A DNA stretch of 57,855 nucleotides, taken from contig JBELHO010000016.1 in assembly GCA_042091375.1 (NCBI GenBank), positions 1-57,855 of the forward strand. Direction: 5' to 3'. Under the pieces are notes generated by a model, which was given only the letters and a program-made list of their open reading frames with translations, was not told the origin of the DNA and searched no databases. Position 1 is the first letter of the stretch; each line of letters starts with the position of its first letter. Below are positions 8,651 through 16,012 of the stretch, one piece after another. Made by a program: the position numbers and the translations under genes. This stretch comes from JBELHO01 sp042091375. GTDB lineage: Bacteria; Pseudomonadota; Gammaproteobacteria; Enterobacterales; Alteromonadaceae.

Positions 8651-9380
8651 CGCTCTCTCCATTGATATTGGCCAATGATTTAACCGCTTTCGCTGGTGCG
8701 CCAACCGCTAACACATTACTGGGCAGATCTTTAGTTACTATGCTGCCCGCAGCAACAATAGTGCCTTTGCCTATAGTCACACCAGGCATAACTTTAACGC
8801 CTGCTGCCAGCCAAACATCATCTTCGAGAATAATATCGCCGATCTGTTGCTCAGTTTCAGGCAAACCTAAAGCTCTACTTTCAGCATCTAAAGGATGCCC
8901 CGGGTAACCAACTAAATAACAATTGCCGGCAATGAGTACATTATTGCCCAGTTTAATCTTTCTACCGACAGCGATTGACGTCCGACAGGAAATAGCCACA
9001 TTATTACCAATTTCCAGTGTTGGTATACAAGTGCCTGATGAACGACCGCTTATAGTAGTCATTGCTGCTAATTTGACATCATCTCCCAAACTCATATCTA
9101 CACTGCCAATAACAACAGGTAAACCGCCATATAAATACAGTCTTTTTGGTGAGTTATTGAGTCTGGATTTAAAGAGGGGAGTGAAATACAGTATTCGCAA
9201 AATATCAGCAAATAGGTGCTTTATTGCGACATGACAAAAATACAAAGTGCGGTGAATAAACGGAACAGTAGGAATTTCAAATGTTCGCACTAGTAACCAT
9301 AATTTCTTCACTAGTTTAGCGCCTTGGTGATCACTTGTTTTCACCCATTGTTTTGCATATTTCAACTTAAATGCCATCAT
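8643..9380 (-). CDS. Hexapeptide-repeat O-acetyltransferase (SypM-like)
   Basis: 245 residues. From about residue 75 the protein shows left-handed beta-helix hexapeptide repeats (IGNNVAISC, LGNNVLIAG, LEDDVWLAAG, IGKGTIVAAG), ending in VGAPAKAVKSL, typical of acetyl-CoA-dependent sugar acetyltransferases such as WcaF and of serine acetyltransferase-like enzymes. It likely O-acetylates a sugar of the exopolysaccharide in the cytoplasm. The chosen ATG (second of several) has GGTGAG seven bases upstream; an ATG at 9422 lacks a ribosome site. It heads a two-gene operon behind a candidate sigma54 promoter at 9470-9484, which parallels the sypM promoter of Vibrio fischeri. Confidence 0.88.
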   Translation of the reverse strand: MMAFKLKYAKQWVKTSDHQGAKLVKKLWLLVRTFEIPTVPFIHRTLYFCHVAIKHLFADILRILYFTPLFKSRLNNSPKRLYLYGGLPVVIGSVDMSLGDDVKLAAMTTISGRSSGTCIPTLEIGNNVAISCRTSIAVGRKIKLGNNVLIAGNCYLVGYPGHPLDAESRALGLPETEQQIGDIILEDDVWLAAGVKVMPGVTIGKGTIVAAGSIVTKDLPSNVLAVGAPAKAVKSLANINGESGA

Positions 9381-9469
9381 TTTACACTCACCAATAGTTA
9401 TCATTAGTGAATTTTTACTCATTTGTCATATCGATAAAAAGTAAATATCACCCCTTTAGATTAAACTAA

Positions 9470-9484
9470 GCATAACTCACGCCA
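9470..9484 (-). promoter_or_regulatory. Candidate sigma54 (-24/-12) promoter of the acetyltransferase operon
   Basis: On the minus strand TGGCGTGAGTTATGC matches the consensus TGGCACGNNNNTTGC at the invariant GG and GC with correct 10-base spacing, with three mismatches elsewhere. The start site would fall near 9458, 78 bases before the chosen ATG. Confidence 0.5.
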
Positions 9485-9562
9485 ATAAATTAAATGTTAA
9501 AAATCAGAAATTTAAATTTAATCGCAACAATAAACAAGATGTTTTTTGCATTTTAAAAATCA

Positions 9563-10654
9563 TTAATTAACTAAATTGTTAACAATGCGTTTGTAGTGCT
9601 CCGGTTGGGTATAATTTTTGGCTATGGCTTGTGAATTTTTTGCCAGTCTATTTCTTAAATCTTGATCAATAATAAGTTCCGATAATACTTGTGATAGACA
9701 ATCAATTTGATCTGGATGGTATTTTATACAATCAACGCCATCTACTAACTGTTGATCCCAATAAGCATTATCACTTGGAATAACAATAACTAATCCTGCC
9801 AACATAGCTTCTAAAATAGCTAAACCAAAAGGCTCGTTTTCAGAGGTGGAGACAAAAATACTCGATTGACTGCGTAGTTGATCATAGTTTTGTGGATCTT
9901 GATGCATGGTCAAGGTGTTAATTTGATCAACTCGTGTAGCTACATCATCATGCAAATCACCAAGATAGCAAATATTGCCATGATAAGCAGACATTTGCTC
10001 TTGTTGCCTTTGCTCTAATTGGGCAAATGCCTCTACAAATTTATCTATGCGTTTCCACGGTTGTGTGGAAGCTGCCCACAAAATTCCCACGCTAGCCATG
10101 TTTATTCGTAAAGATATATCCTTAGGATCGACAGCGTTTTCAAATACCACGAACTTATTGGCCAGCTGAACAATGTGCTTTTTCGATTGTAACAGTGCAG
10201 ACGTAATTGAATTTTCTGTGGACTTTAAATAAAACACAACACGCGCTTTGCGCAAACAAAAAGCCGCTATAGAAGACGAAGAGACACTACCTTGAATTAA
10301 TTGCACAATATCGCGATTAATTAACCAGCCAATAATATAAAGCGCAAAGTCGATTGTTGGCCCAGAAATTCCCAACAGTTTAGTGGGTCTACCAAAACGG
10401 AGCATATAAAAGCCCAAGCACAGACAAAAAACAAAATGTTTAAAAAAGTAGCCAATACCATGCTCTTGCTTCATCAACCAAGCTGATTTAGGTAAAGGTA
10501 AAATAGTGATTGATAAATCTCGCCATGACTGTTGATCATTAGAAACAAGGGTAATTTGGGTGTCTTTGCCGCATAAAGGCAATAGTGCTTTCGCAACTTT
10601 TTTAGATCCGCCTTTGCAAGGTACAGGATCAAAGATCATGATATGTTTATCCAT
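9563..10654 (-). CDS. Glycosyltransferase, family 4
   Basis: 363 residues with a GT-B fold. The N-terminal acceptor half begins with IMIFDPVPCKGGSKK (glycine-rich loop). The C-terminal half contains WKRIDKFVEAF and the family-4 signature region SENEPFGLAILEAMLAG, with the catalytic-site glutamates E-x7-E preserved. A hydrophobic stretch near residues 73-90 may be a membrane-association segment. The start overlaps the preceding glycosyltransferase by 8 bp, placing it last in the five-gene minus-strand operon that begins at 15605. It is one of the enzymes that build the exopolysaccharide repeat unit on undecaprenyl phosphate. Confidence 0.86.
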   Translation of the reverse strand: MDKHIMIFDPVPCKGGSKKVAKALLPLCGKDTQITLVSNDQQSWRDLSITILPLPKSAWLMKQEHGIGYFFKHFVFCLCLGFYMLRFGRPTKLLGISGPTIDFALYIIGWLINRDIVQLIQGSVSSSSIAAFCLRKARVVFYLKSTENSITSALLQSKKHIVQLANKFVVFENAVDPKDISLRINMASVGILWAASTQPWKRIDKFVEAFAQLEQRQQEQMSAYHGNICYLGDLHDDVATRVDQINTLTMHQDPQNYDQLRSQSSIFVSTSENEPFGLAILEAMLAGLVIVIPSDNAYWDQQLVDGVDCIKYHPDQIDCLSQVLSELIIDQDLRNRLAKNSQAIAKNYTQPEHYKRIVNNLVN

Positions 10655-11876
10655 ACTTGCATAACCTAATAGATAATATTCGTATTGTTTTTACTAATTT
10701 TAGTAAACACAGCTTGGTGAATAATAAACTGATCCTTGCTGCAGTAATGCAGCCAGAAGTAGAAAAAGATTGCTGTAATAACTGATATTGCTTTTCAATA
10801 GCCATACTTTGTCGCTGCAAAGAAAAGTGACTTTTAATGTGTTGCTGTGCGTTCGTCGCTAAGCGCTGTGCCAATGCAGGCTGCTCTATTAGGCGTAACA
10901 AGGCAACTGACAGTCTATGCCGATCACCTGAGGGAACAAGTAATGCATTTTCATTATCTGTGTATATTTCATCAACACCGGCTACACAAGTGCTGATAAT
11001 AGGTAAACCAGCAAGGCTGGCTTCTCCTAAGGTAAGGCCAAACACTTCTTCTGTTGGGGTGGAAATAAAAAAGTCAGCATTACTTGAATAAAGCCTGGCA
11101 ACTTCAACTTCCGGCGGAAAAAACCGTACAACGTCCTGCAGACCCAGTGTTTTGACCAAATTGTTCAAGGCTAATTGTTCATCGCCACTACCAAATATAG
11201 CCGCTTTTAATGGGTGCTGTTGATTAACTTCGGCGAGACTGCGGATCAGCATGTTTAAGCCTTTTCTGGGAATAAGGGAGCCAACGTATAAAACCACTGG
11301 CTGGTTTTTCCGGGCGCCCACCGCAGCTCTAATATCAAAGGGTTGCTCTGACAACACGCGCGCCGATGATATGCCATTATGCACCAAAGCAAGCCGCTGT
11401 TTTTGATATTCATTAACTTGAAAAATATCTACTACTGATTGACTCACGCCTATGATGCGATCAGCAAAATGAAATAACAAAGTTAACCTATCGCGCTGTT
11501 GGTATCTGGCATGAAGGTGTAAGATCAGCTTTACTTTAACAAATTTACACACCAGTGATATCCATTGACATGGCCCACCATTATTGCAATGCACAATATC
11601 AATGTTTTCTGATGTTAGGATTTTTCGGGCTTTAGATAACAACCTAGTAAACTGACAAAAATCCCATTTAGGTGAAGTCCAATACCCCAAACATACAAAT
11701 CGATCAACAATAACTTGCGCACCAATTTTTTCTGCCTCAGTCGCCAGTATTTGACTATTACACCACAAAATAGGCTTTCTACCGTGTGCAATCTGAGCAG
11801 CCAACATATCAAGCAATACCACTTCACTGCCGCGGATCCAATTGTCACCATAGTGTACAAATAAAATATTTTTCAT
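10647..11876 (-). CDS. Glycosyltransferase, family 4
   Basis: 409 residues. GT-B fold with an N-terminal loop WIRGSEVVLLD, the donor-half start VLYVGSLIPRKGLNMLI and the nucleotide-sugar region TPTEEVFGLTLGEASLAGLPIISTCVAGVDEI. The chosen ATG lies one base after the TGA of the polymerase gene, so the two are coupled; longer in-frame starts would run into that gene. It belongs to the operon 15605-9563 with a flippase and a polymerase. A retaining transferase acting on the lipid-linked repeat unit is expected. Confidence 0.87.
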   Translation of the reverse strand: MKNILFVHYGDNWIRGSEVVLLDMLAAQIAHGRKPILWCNSQILATEAEKIGAQVIVDRFVCLGYWTSPKWDFCQFTRLLSKARKILTSENIDIVHCNNGGPCQWISLVCKFVKVKLILHLHARYQQRDRLTLLFHFADRIIGVSQSVVDIFQVNEYQKQRLALVHNGISSARVLSEQPFDIRAAVGARKNQPVVLYVGSLIPRKGLNMLIRSLAEVNQQHPLKAAIFGSGDEQLALNNLVKTLGLQDVVRFFPPEVEVARLYSSNADFFISTPTEEVFGLTLGEASLAGLPIISTCVAGVDEIYTDNENALLVPSGDRHRLSVALLRLIEQPALAQRLATNAQQHIKSHFSLQRQSMAIEKQYQLLQQSFSTSGCITAARISLLFTKLCLLKLVKTIRILSIRLCKYG

Positions 11877-11877
11877 A

Positions 11878-13257
11878 TCAATTGCCATTGTTATCATGTG
11901 TTTGGCGATTATTATTGTCGCGATCATCAAAGTAACGTTGTAAAGCAACCACCAGTGCTATCTGCAAGTAAATAGGCCATAAAAAGCCTTGGGTGAGAAA
12001 AGTTCCTGATACTACGAAGGCAATAATACCGGCCGGAGCAGCGTGCACTGCCACTCTCATCCCTGCAGATAACTGTTCTAAATCGGTTCTTTTTGACATC
12101 CGCCACGCAGATGAAAAAGTAATAATGATCAAGGTGACAAACAAAAACAGTCCCAAAAACCCGGTTTCAGCCAAAACCCCTAACCAAGTAGAATGCACTG
12201 CGTGATTAAGACCGTCCCAATGCCCACTGTAAAAAAAATAATTATAATAGTAGTTACTGATCCCAACCCCAAAGACTGGGTTGTCTAAGCCCATTCGCCA
12301 TGCGGCCTGCCAAGCGTACAAACGTCCCATTGCTGATTCATCAATACCTGATTCTGCTGCACCACCGGACGCTCTGTCACTAATACCAGCAACAACAAAT
12401 AATATAAGTAACATGCTTGCAGCAATGGAAAACAATAAGGTTTTTGACTTGAGCCGGGTTGAAGCGAAAAGCACAACAACTGACAAAAAGCCTAGGATCC
12501 CCCCTCTGCTTTGCGTGGCAATTAAAGCAAAAAATAGGATCACAAAAACCATTAACGCAACACATCGCTCAAACTTATTTAATTGCTTTTCTAGAAAAGC
12601 GGCGATGCAATAAGCCATAGGGTAAAGCAACACTAAGGCAAGATCATTGGGATCACCCAACAAAGAGCCGATATCTCTACCTATAGTCACCCTTGAACCT
12701 TCAACGATCCCTATACCATTGAGTTTATTCGAAATAGCAACAATACCGACACAAGCACCCACTGTAATAAAAATTCGGCAAGTACTGATAAAATGGCGCT
12801 CTTTGCGCATCATCCAGGCAATAATAAAGGTCATTAAAATGATTTTACTGTAAGTGCCAGTCCAAGCTTTGATCGCCACCCCAACATTACTCGATAATGG
12901 CACAGCTAGCGTCACTAACAGAAAAAACATCAATAGATAGGAAAATTGTTTACACCAATAAGGATTTAAATCATCAAATATCACTAAACGCATAAATACT
13001 ACATACAATGTCGACAAAGCCAGTAACAACGGCAACTTAAATGGCTCAATAATTGGGTATACTTCGTGAATTCTAAAAAATGAAAACACCACAAAGCCAA
13101 TGACTATGTAATAGGAGCAGCGCATCATTCCCCAAAGTACCAAAGGTAAAGTACCGAATATTAATAACACTATGGGATGAGGGTATATGTACATCACTGC
13201 TGCCATTGATAATATGTAACAAGTGATACCCAGTTCTCTTAGGCTTATACTAAGCAT
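11878..13257 (-). CDS. O-antigen polymerase/ligase-like membrane protein (Wzy/SypL-like)
   Basis: 459 residues with about 11-12 predicted membrane helices. The large periplasmic loop contains the Wzy_C/WaaL-type features RGGILGFLS and, later, NPVFGVGISNYYYNYF with HAVHSTWLGVLAETG, where the histidine is the usual conserved catalytic-region residue. It would polymerise repeat units in the periplasm or ligate the product. ATG at 13257 is preceded by GGGGGAG and overlaps the flippase stop by 8 bp. In the syp locus both SypK and SypL are polytopic; this gene is placed like SypL. Confidence 0.85.
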   Translation of the reverse strand: MLSISLRELGITCYILSMAAVMYIYPHPIVLLIFGTLPLVLWGMMRCSYYIVIGFVVFSFFRIHEVYPIIEPFKLPLLLALSTLYVVFMRLVIFDDLNPYWCKQFSYLLMFFLLVTLAVPLSSNVGVAIKAWTGTYSKIILMTFIIAWMMRKERHFISTCRIFITVGACVGIVAISNKLNGIGIVEGSRVTIGRDIGSLLGDPNDLALVLLYPMAYCIAAFLEKQLNKFERCVALMVFVILFFALIATQSRGGILGFLSVVVLFASTRLKSKTLLFSIAASMLLILFVVAGISDRASGGAAESGIDESAMGRLYAWQAAWRMGLDNPVFGVGISNYYYNYFFYSGHWDGLNHAVHSTWLGVLAETGFLGLFLFVTLIIITFSSAWRMSKRTDLEQLSAGMRVAVHAAPAGIIAFVVSGTFLTQGFLWPIYLQIALVVALQRYFDDRDNNNRQTHDNNGN

Positions 13258-14575
13258 GCGCTCCCCCTGCAAATTGCCCTAGCCACATGGCGATAACTGA
13301 TACGCCAATGGAAGTAAACAAATAGCCAAACTTATAAGGGAGATACAACTGCTTCTGACTGTAGTAATAAAATAATAGCAAGCGCAAACTATTGGCCAAG
13401 GTCAATGAAATGATGGCACCAACAATCATTAACTCAGGTACTAAAGTAATGAGTAAAAAGGCACCAACACTACAACTGACCAAGTTAATTTTCATTTGCA
13501 ACTGACTAGTTTTGTCAATAAAACAGCCCAAATTGAGTAACTCTGACACCATTTTGATTAACGAACACAGCAATAGCCAAGGTAATATGCTAGCCGCCTG
13601 ATGATAAGTAACAGGGGTCAAGGCGCGAATTAAGTAGGGACCCACCAGCCCTAGCACACCGCAAATCGATACTGATGCAATGGCACCGAGGATAGCAAAG
13701 TGGGCATTCATCTCTATGCCATTTTCTTCGTTGAGCACACTGTATCTCTTTGGAAACCACCACAAGGTGAAAGGTTGAATAAGCAGTGGTGGCACGAGAG
13801 CAAATTTAATGGCAATGGCGTAAGCCGCTATTTGCTCAGCACCAAAGTGTTTAGCTAAAATCCAGCGATCCATACCAGATAAAGCAAAAGTGGCTAAGCC
13901 ACCAATAAAAATAGGCGATGCATATCTGCAAATACAGGACAAATTATGTACAGAAAAACCAAGGCCTGTTTGTCTTATTTGGATCACCAACAACAAAACA
14001 GCAACAGTGACGGAAGCCACCGCCCCTGCCATTAATATACTGAGGACACCTAAACCTGACGATAACCAATAGATAGTCAATAGCACTTGTACAATGACTT
14101 TCAACATGGTGACTTTAAAAAATAGCAAAGCGTTATCAGTGATCCGCAACCATGCCAAAGGCACATCAATGACTCCCCCTACAGCCAGAGCTATACCGAG
14201 ATAAAAGACCTCTTGACTGCTGATCTCTCCGGGAAGTAAGTCGGCCATAAAGCCGGAGTAAAAATAAAACCCAGTCAAGGACAATAGCGCCACAATCATG
14301 GCAATAAACAAACATTCACCAGCGTGTCTTTGCTTATCGGCAAAGGTTTTAGCTAAGCCGACAAAGCGACAAAGGGCTTCCACTAGGCCAAAACCGAGAA
14401 TGATTGATGCTATATTGGCCATCACCACTAATATTTCCAAACGACCGTATTCTAATGGAGGCAAGTAGTGGGTGTAGACAGGCAGCATCACCAATGAAAT
14501 GCCTTTCATTAAAAAAATGCCCAAGCCATAGAGGGCCGATTGATTAATTAAGTTTTGGTATTTTTTATTAAGCAT
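13250..14575 (-). CDS. Polysaccharide flippase (Wzx, MATE/MOP superfamily)
   Basis: 441 residues with about 12-14 predicted membrane helices. The N terminus (NQSALYGLGIFLMKGISLVM) and the segment LPPLEYGRLEIL match the repeat-unit flippase pattern of the MOP superfamily. It would move undecaprenyl-linked repeat units across the inner membrane for Wzy-type polymerisation. The ATG chosen overlaps the stop of the upstream glycosyltransferase by 8 bp; the longer frame to 14686 lies inside that gene and is not needed. Together with Wzy-, Wzz- and Wza-like genes it completes a Wzx/Wzy-dependent pathway. Confidence 0.87.
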   Translation of the reverse strand: MLNKKYQNLINQSALYGLGIFLMKGISLVMLPVYTHYLPPLEYGRLEILVVMANIASIILGFGLVEALCRFVGLAKTFADKQRHAGECLFIAMIVALLSLTGFYFYSGFMADLLPGEISSQEVFYLGIALAVGGVIDVPLAWLRITDNALLFFKVTMLKVIVQVLLTIYWLSSGLGVLSILMAGAVASVTVAVLLLVIQIRQTGLGFSVHNLSCICRYASPIFIGGLATFALSGMDRWILAKHFGAEQIAAYAIAIKFALVPPLLIQPFTLWWFPKRYSVLNEENGIEMNAHFAILGAIASVSICGVLGLVGPYLIRALTPVTYHQAASILPWLLLCSLIKMVSELLNLGCFIDKTSQLQMKINLVSCSVGAFLLITLVPELMIVGAIISLTLANSLRLLLFYYYSQKQLYLPYKFGYLFTSIGVSVIAMWLGQFAGGAHA

Positions 14576-15605
14576 ATTTACGCATTTTTGTAACGCTGTT
14601 ATAGCATTGACAAATTTTTGGAATAATCGCTTGCGACGAAAATTTATGAGCAATGAATTGTTGTGCGTAAATTGCCATTTTTGCACGTTGTTTAGTGGTT
14701 AAACGACAAGCCAACTCGAGTTTACTGATAAATTTTTTTTGATCATCAAAGGCAATCAACCAACCGGTGGTATTATTGTGAACAACGGTAGACAATCCGC
14801 CAACATCGAAGCAAACAATAGGTATGCCTCTCGCTAGTGCCTCAAGTGCCACTAGTGGCAAGCCCTCTGCTCTACTGGTAATACACAGTAGCTTGATGTC
14901 TTGCCAATAATCATTCATCGATTCAACATGGCCAATCAGTGTTACGTTTGCTGGTTTAGCTTGTTTTATCTGCTGATACATAGGCCCGTCGCCATACATA
15001 ACAAAGGTTTGTTTAGGCAATTTTGTCGCGATATCACAAAACAAATCTGGGCCTTTTTCTTCACTAAACCGCCCCACAAAAGCGATTTCATTGGCTTGCT
15101 TGAACTTATCTGTGTTTTGTTTAGGTATATCTACAAAGTTTTCCATAATCTGTGCCCTCGGCCCTAAAGTCTTAGCTATCTGCTCAGAAACACATAAACA
15201 GTGAGTGCGAAAAGCAGTCAATCTGTCTAAATATGCATACAAACGCATTTTCAAATTGCCTTTCTCTCCTGCGTGAAAAGTGGAGATGACCGCAAGATTG
15301 TTAAACAAACCGAATAGGCGCCCGATGATCCCAGCCTTGTAACCATGGGTGTGAATGACTCTGATATCCAGTGCACTAAGAAGCTGAAATAAAGAAAAAA
15401 TCCCAGCTGTGGGCTTAAGGGTAATGGTTTTTAGAAGTTCATCTCGGTCAAATACTGGGTGTATACCGTGATCTGTGATCAATACTACATTTACCCTATG
15501 TCCCGAGCGTATTAAGCCTTTTGCTAAATGACCAACATGGGTTTCAATACCGCCATATGTTTTACTGTCGATCAATAAACAAATTATTTTTTGCTGTTTG
15601 CTCAT
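14568..15605 (-). CDS. Glycosyltransferase, family 4, first gene of the minus-strand operon
   Basis: 345 residues with a GT-B fold. The acceptor half opens with DSKTYGGIETHVGHLAKGL and holds VIHTHGYKAGIIGRLFG. The donor half has IAFVGRFSEEKGPDLF and SRAEGLPLVALEALARGIPIVCFDVGG, the usual GT4 signature with E-x7-E. The ATG has GAGG five bases upstream. It is the leading gene of an operon of five (this, flippase, polymerase, two GT4s), each pair overlapping by 8 bp or separated by one base. A candidate sigma54 promoter lies 57-71 bp upstream. Specificity unknown. Confidence 0.88.
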   Translation of the reverse strand: MSKQQKIICLLIDSKTYGGIETHVGHLAKGLIRSGHRVNVVLITDHGIHPVFDRDELLKTITLKPTAGIFSLFQLLSALDIRVIHTHGYKAGIIGRLFGLFNNLAVISTFHAGEKGNLKMRLYAYLDRLTAFRTHCLCVSEQIAKTLGPRAQIMENFVDIPKQNTDKFKQANEIAFVGRFSEEKGPDLFCDIATKLPKQTFVMYGDGPMYQQIKQAKPANVTLIGHVESMNDYWQDIKLLCITSRAEGLPLVALEALARGIPIVCFDVGGLSTVVHNNTTGWLIAFDDQKKFISKLELACRLTTKQRAKMAIYAQQFIAHKFSSQAIIPKICQCYNSVTKMRKYA

Positions 15606-15661
15606 CTAAACCTCAAGTGGCTATGAATTTAAATCAATTAAGATCAGTTAATATTTCGGTA

Positions 15662-15676
15662 GCACAAAACGAGCCA
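15662..15676 (-). promoter_or_regulatory. Candidate sigma54 (-24/-12) promoter of the glycosyltransferase operon
   Basis: The minus-strand sequence TGGCTCGTTTTGTGC matches TGGCACGNNNNTTGC with two mismatches and with invariant GG and GC at correct spacing. The start site would be near 15650, 45 bases before the ATG at 15605. Confidence 0.6.
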
Positions 15677-15751
15677 AACAAAATAAATAATTTAAAATCA
15701 GTAGCTTAAATAATTATTGGTATGTTGTTTTTGCAAAATAATAGAGGTTAT

Positions 15752-15766
15752 TTTCTATTCTGCAAG
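15752..15766. promoter_or_regulatory. Possible activator (SypG-type) enhancer site
   Basis: TTTCTATTCTGCAAG lies about 76 bp upstream of the minus-strand sigma54 promoter and about 200 bp upstream of the divergent plus-strand one. It shares 11 of its first 13 bases with the element at 24721 and partly resembles the published Vibrio fischeri syp enhancer, which as I recall it is TTCTCA-N3-TGC. Based on two main sites only. Confidence 0.35.
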
Positions 15767-15962
15767 GCGATATTTATTGACTCAGCGACTCATAAAAGAG
15801 CAAGTAATAGGTTGTCGACCATGTTTAGATGTTGAACGCTTGCCATCACCATATAGTTACTGGCTAGCTGGTTAGCGGATTAAATTTCCACTATAAAAAG
15901 CAAAATGCAAAAAAAACACACATAAACAACATAAGCTATTGATAATATTAATTATAATAAAA

Positions 15963-15978
15963 TGGAATGTTATTTGCA
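15963..15978 (+). promoter_or_regulatory. Candidate sigma54 (-24/-12) promoter of the LruC-domain gene
   Basis: TGGAATGTTATTTGCA matches TGGCACGNNNNTTGCW with only two mismatches, GG and GC correctly spaced. The start site would be near 15989, followed by AGGAG at 16001 and ATG at 16013. This also shows that the ATG at 15962 cannot be the real start, since it precedes the promoter. Confidence 0.65.
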
Positions 15979-16012
15979 GACACATATTTATACTGTCAAC
16001 AGGAGTATAGTC

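Noticed and set aside
15718..15734. Another sigma54-like sequence, TGGTATGTTGTTTTTGC
   Set aside because: The GG and GC are separated by 12 bases instead of 10, which the sigma54 holoenzyme does not tolerate.
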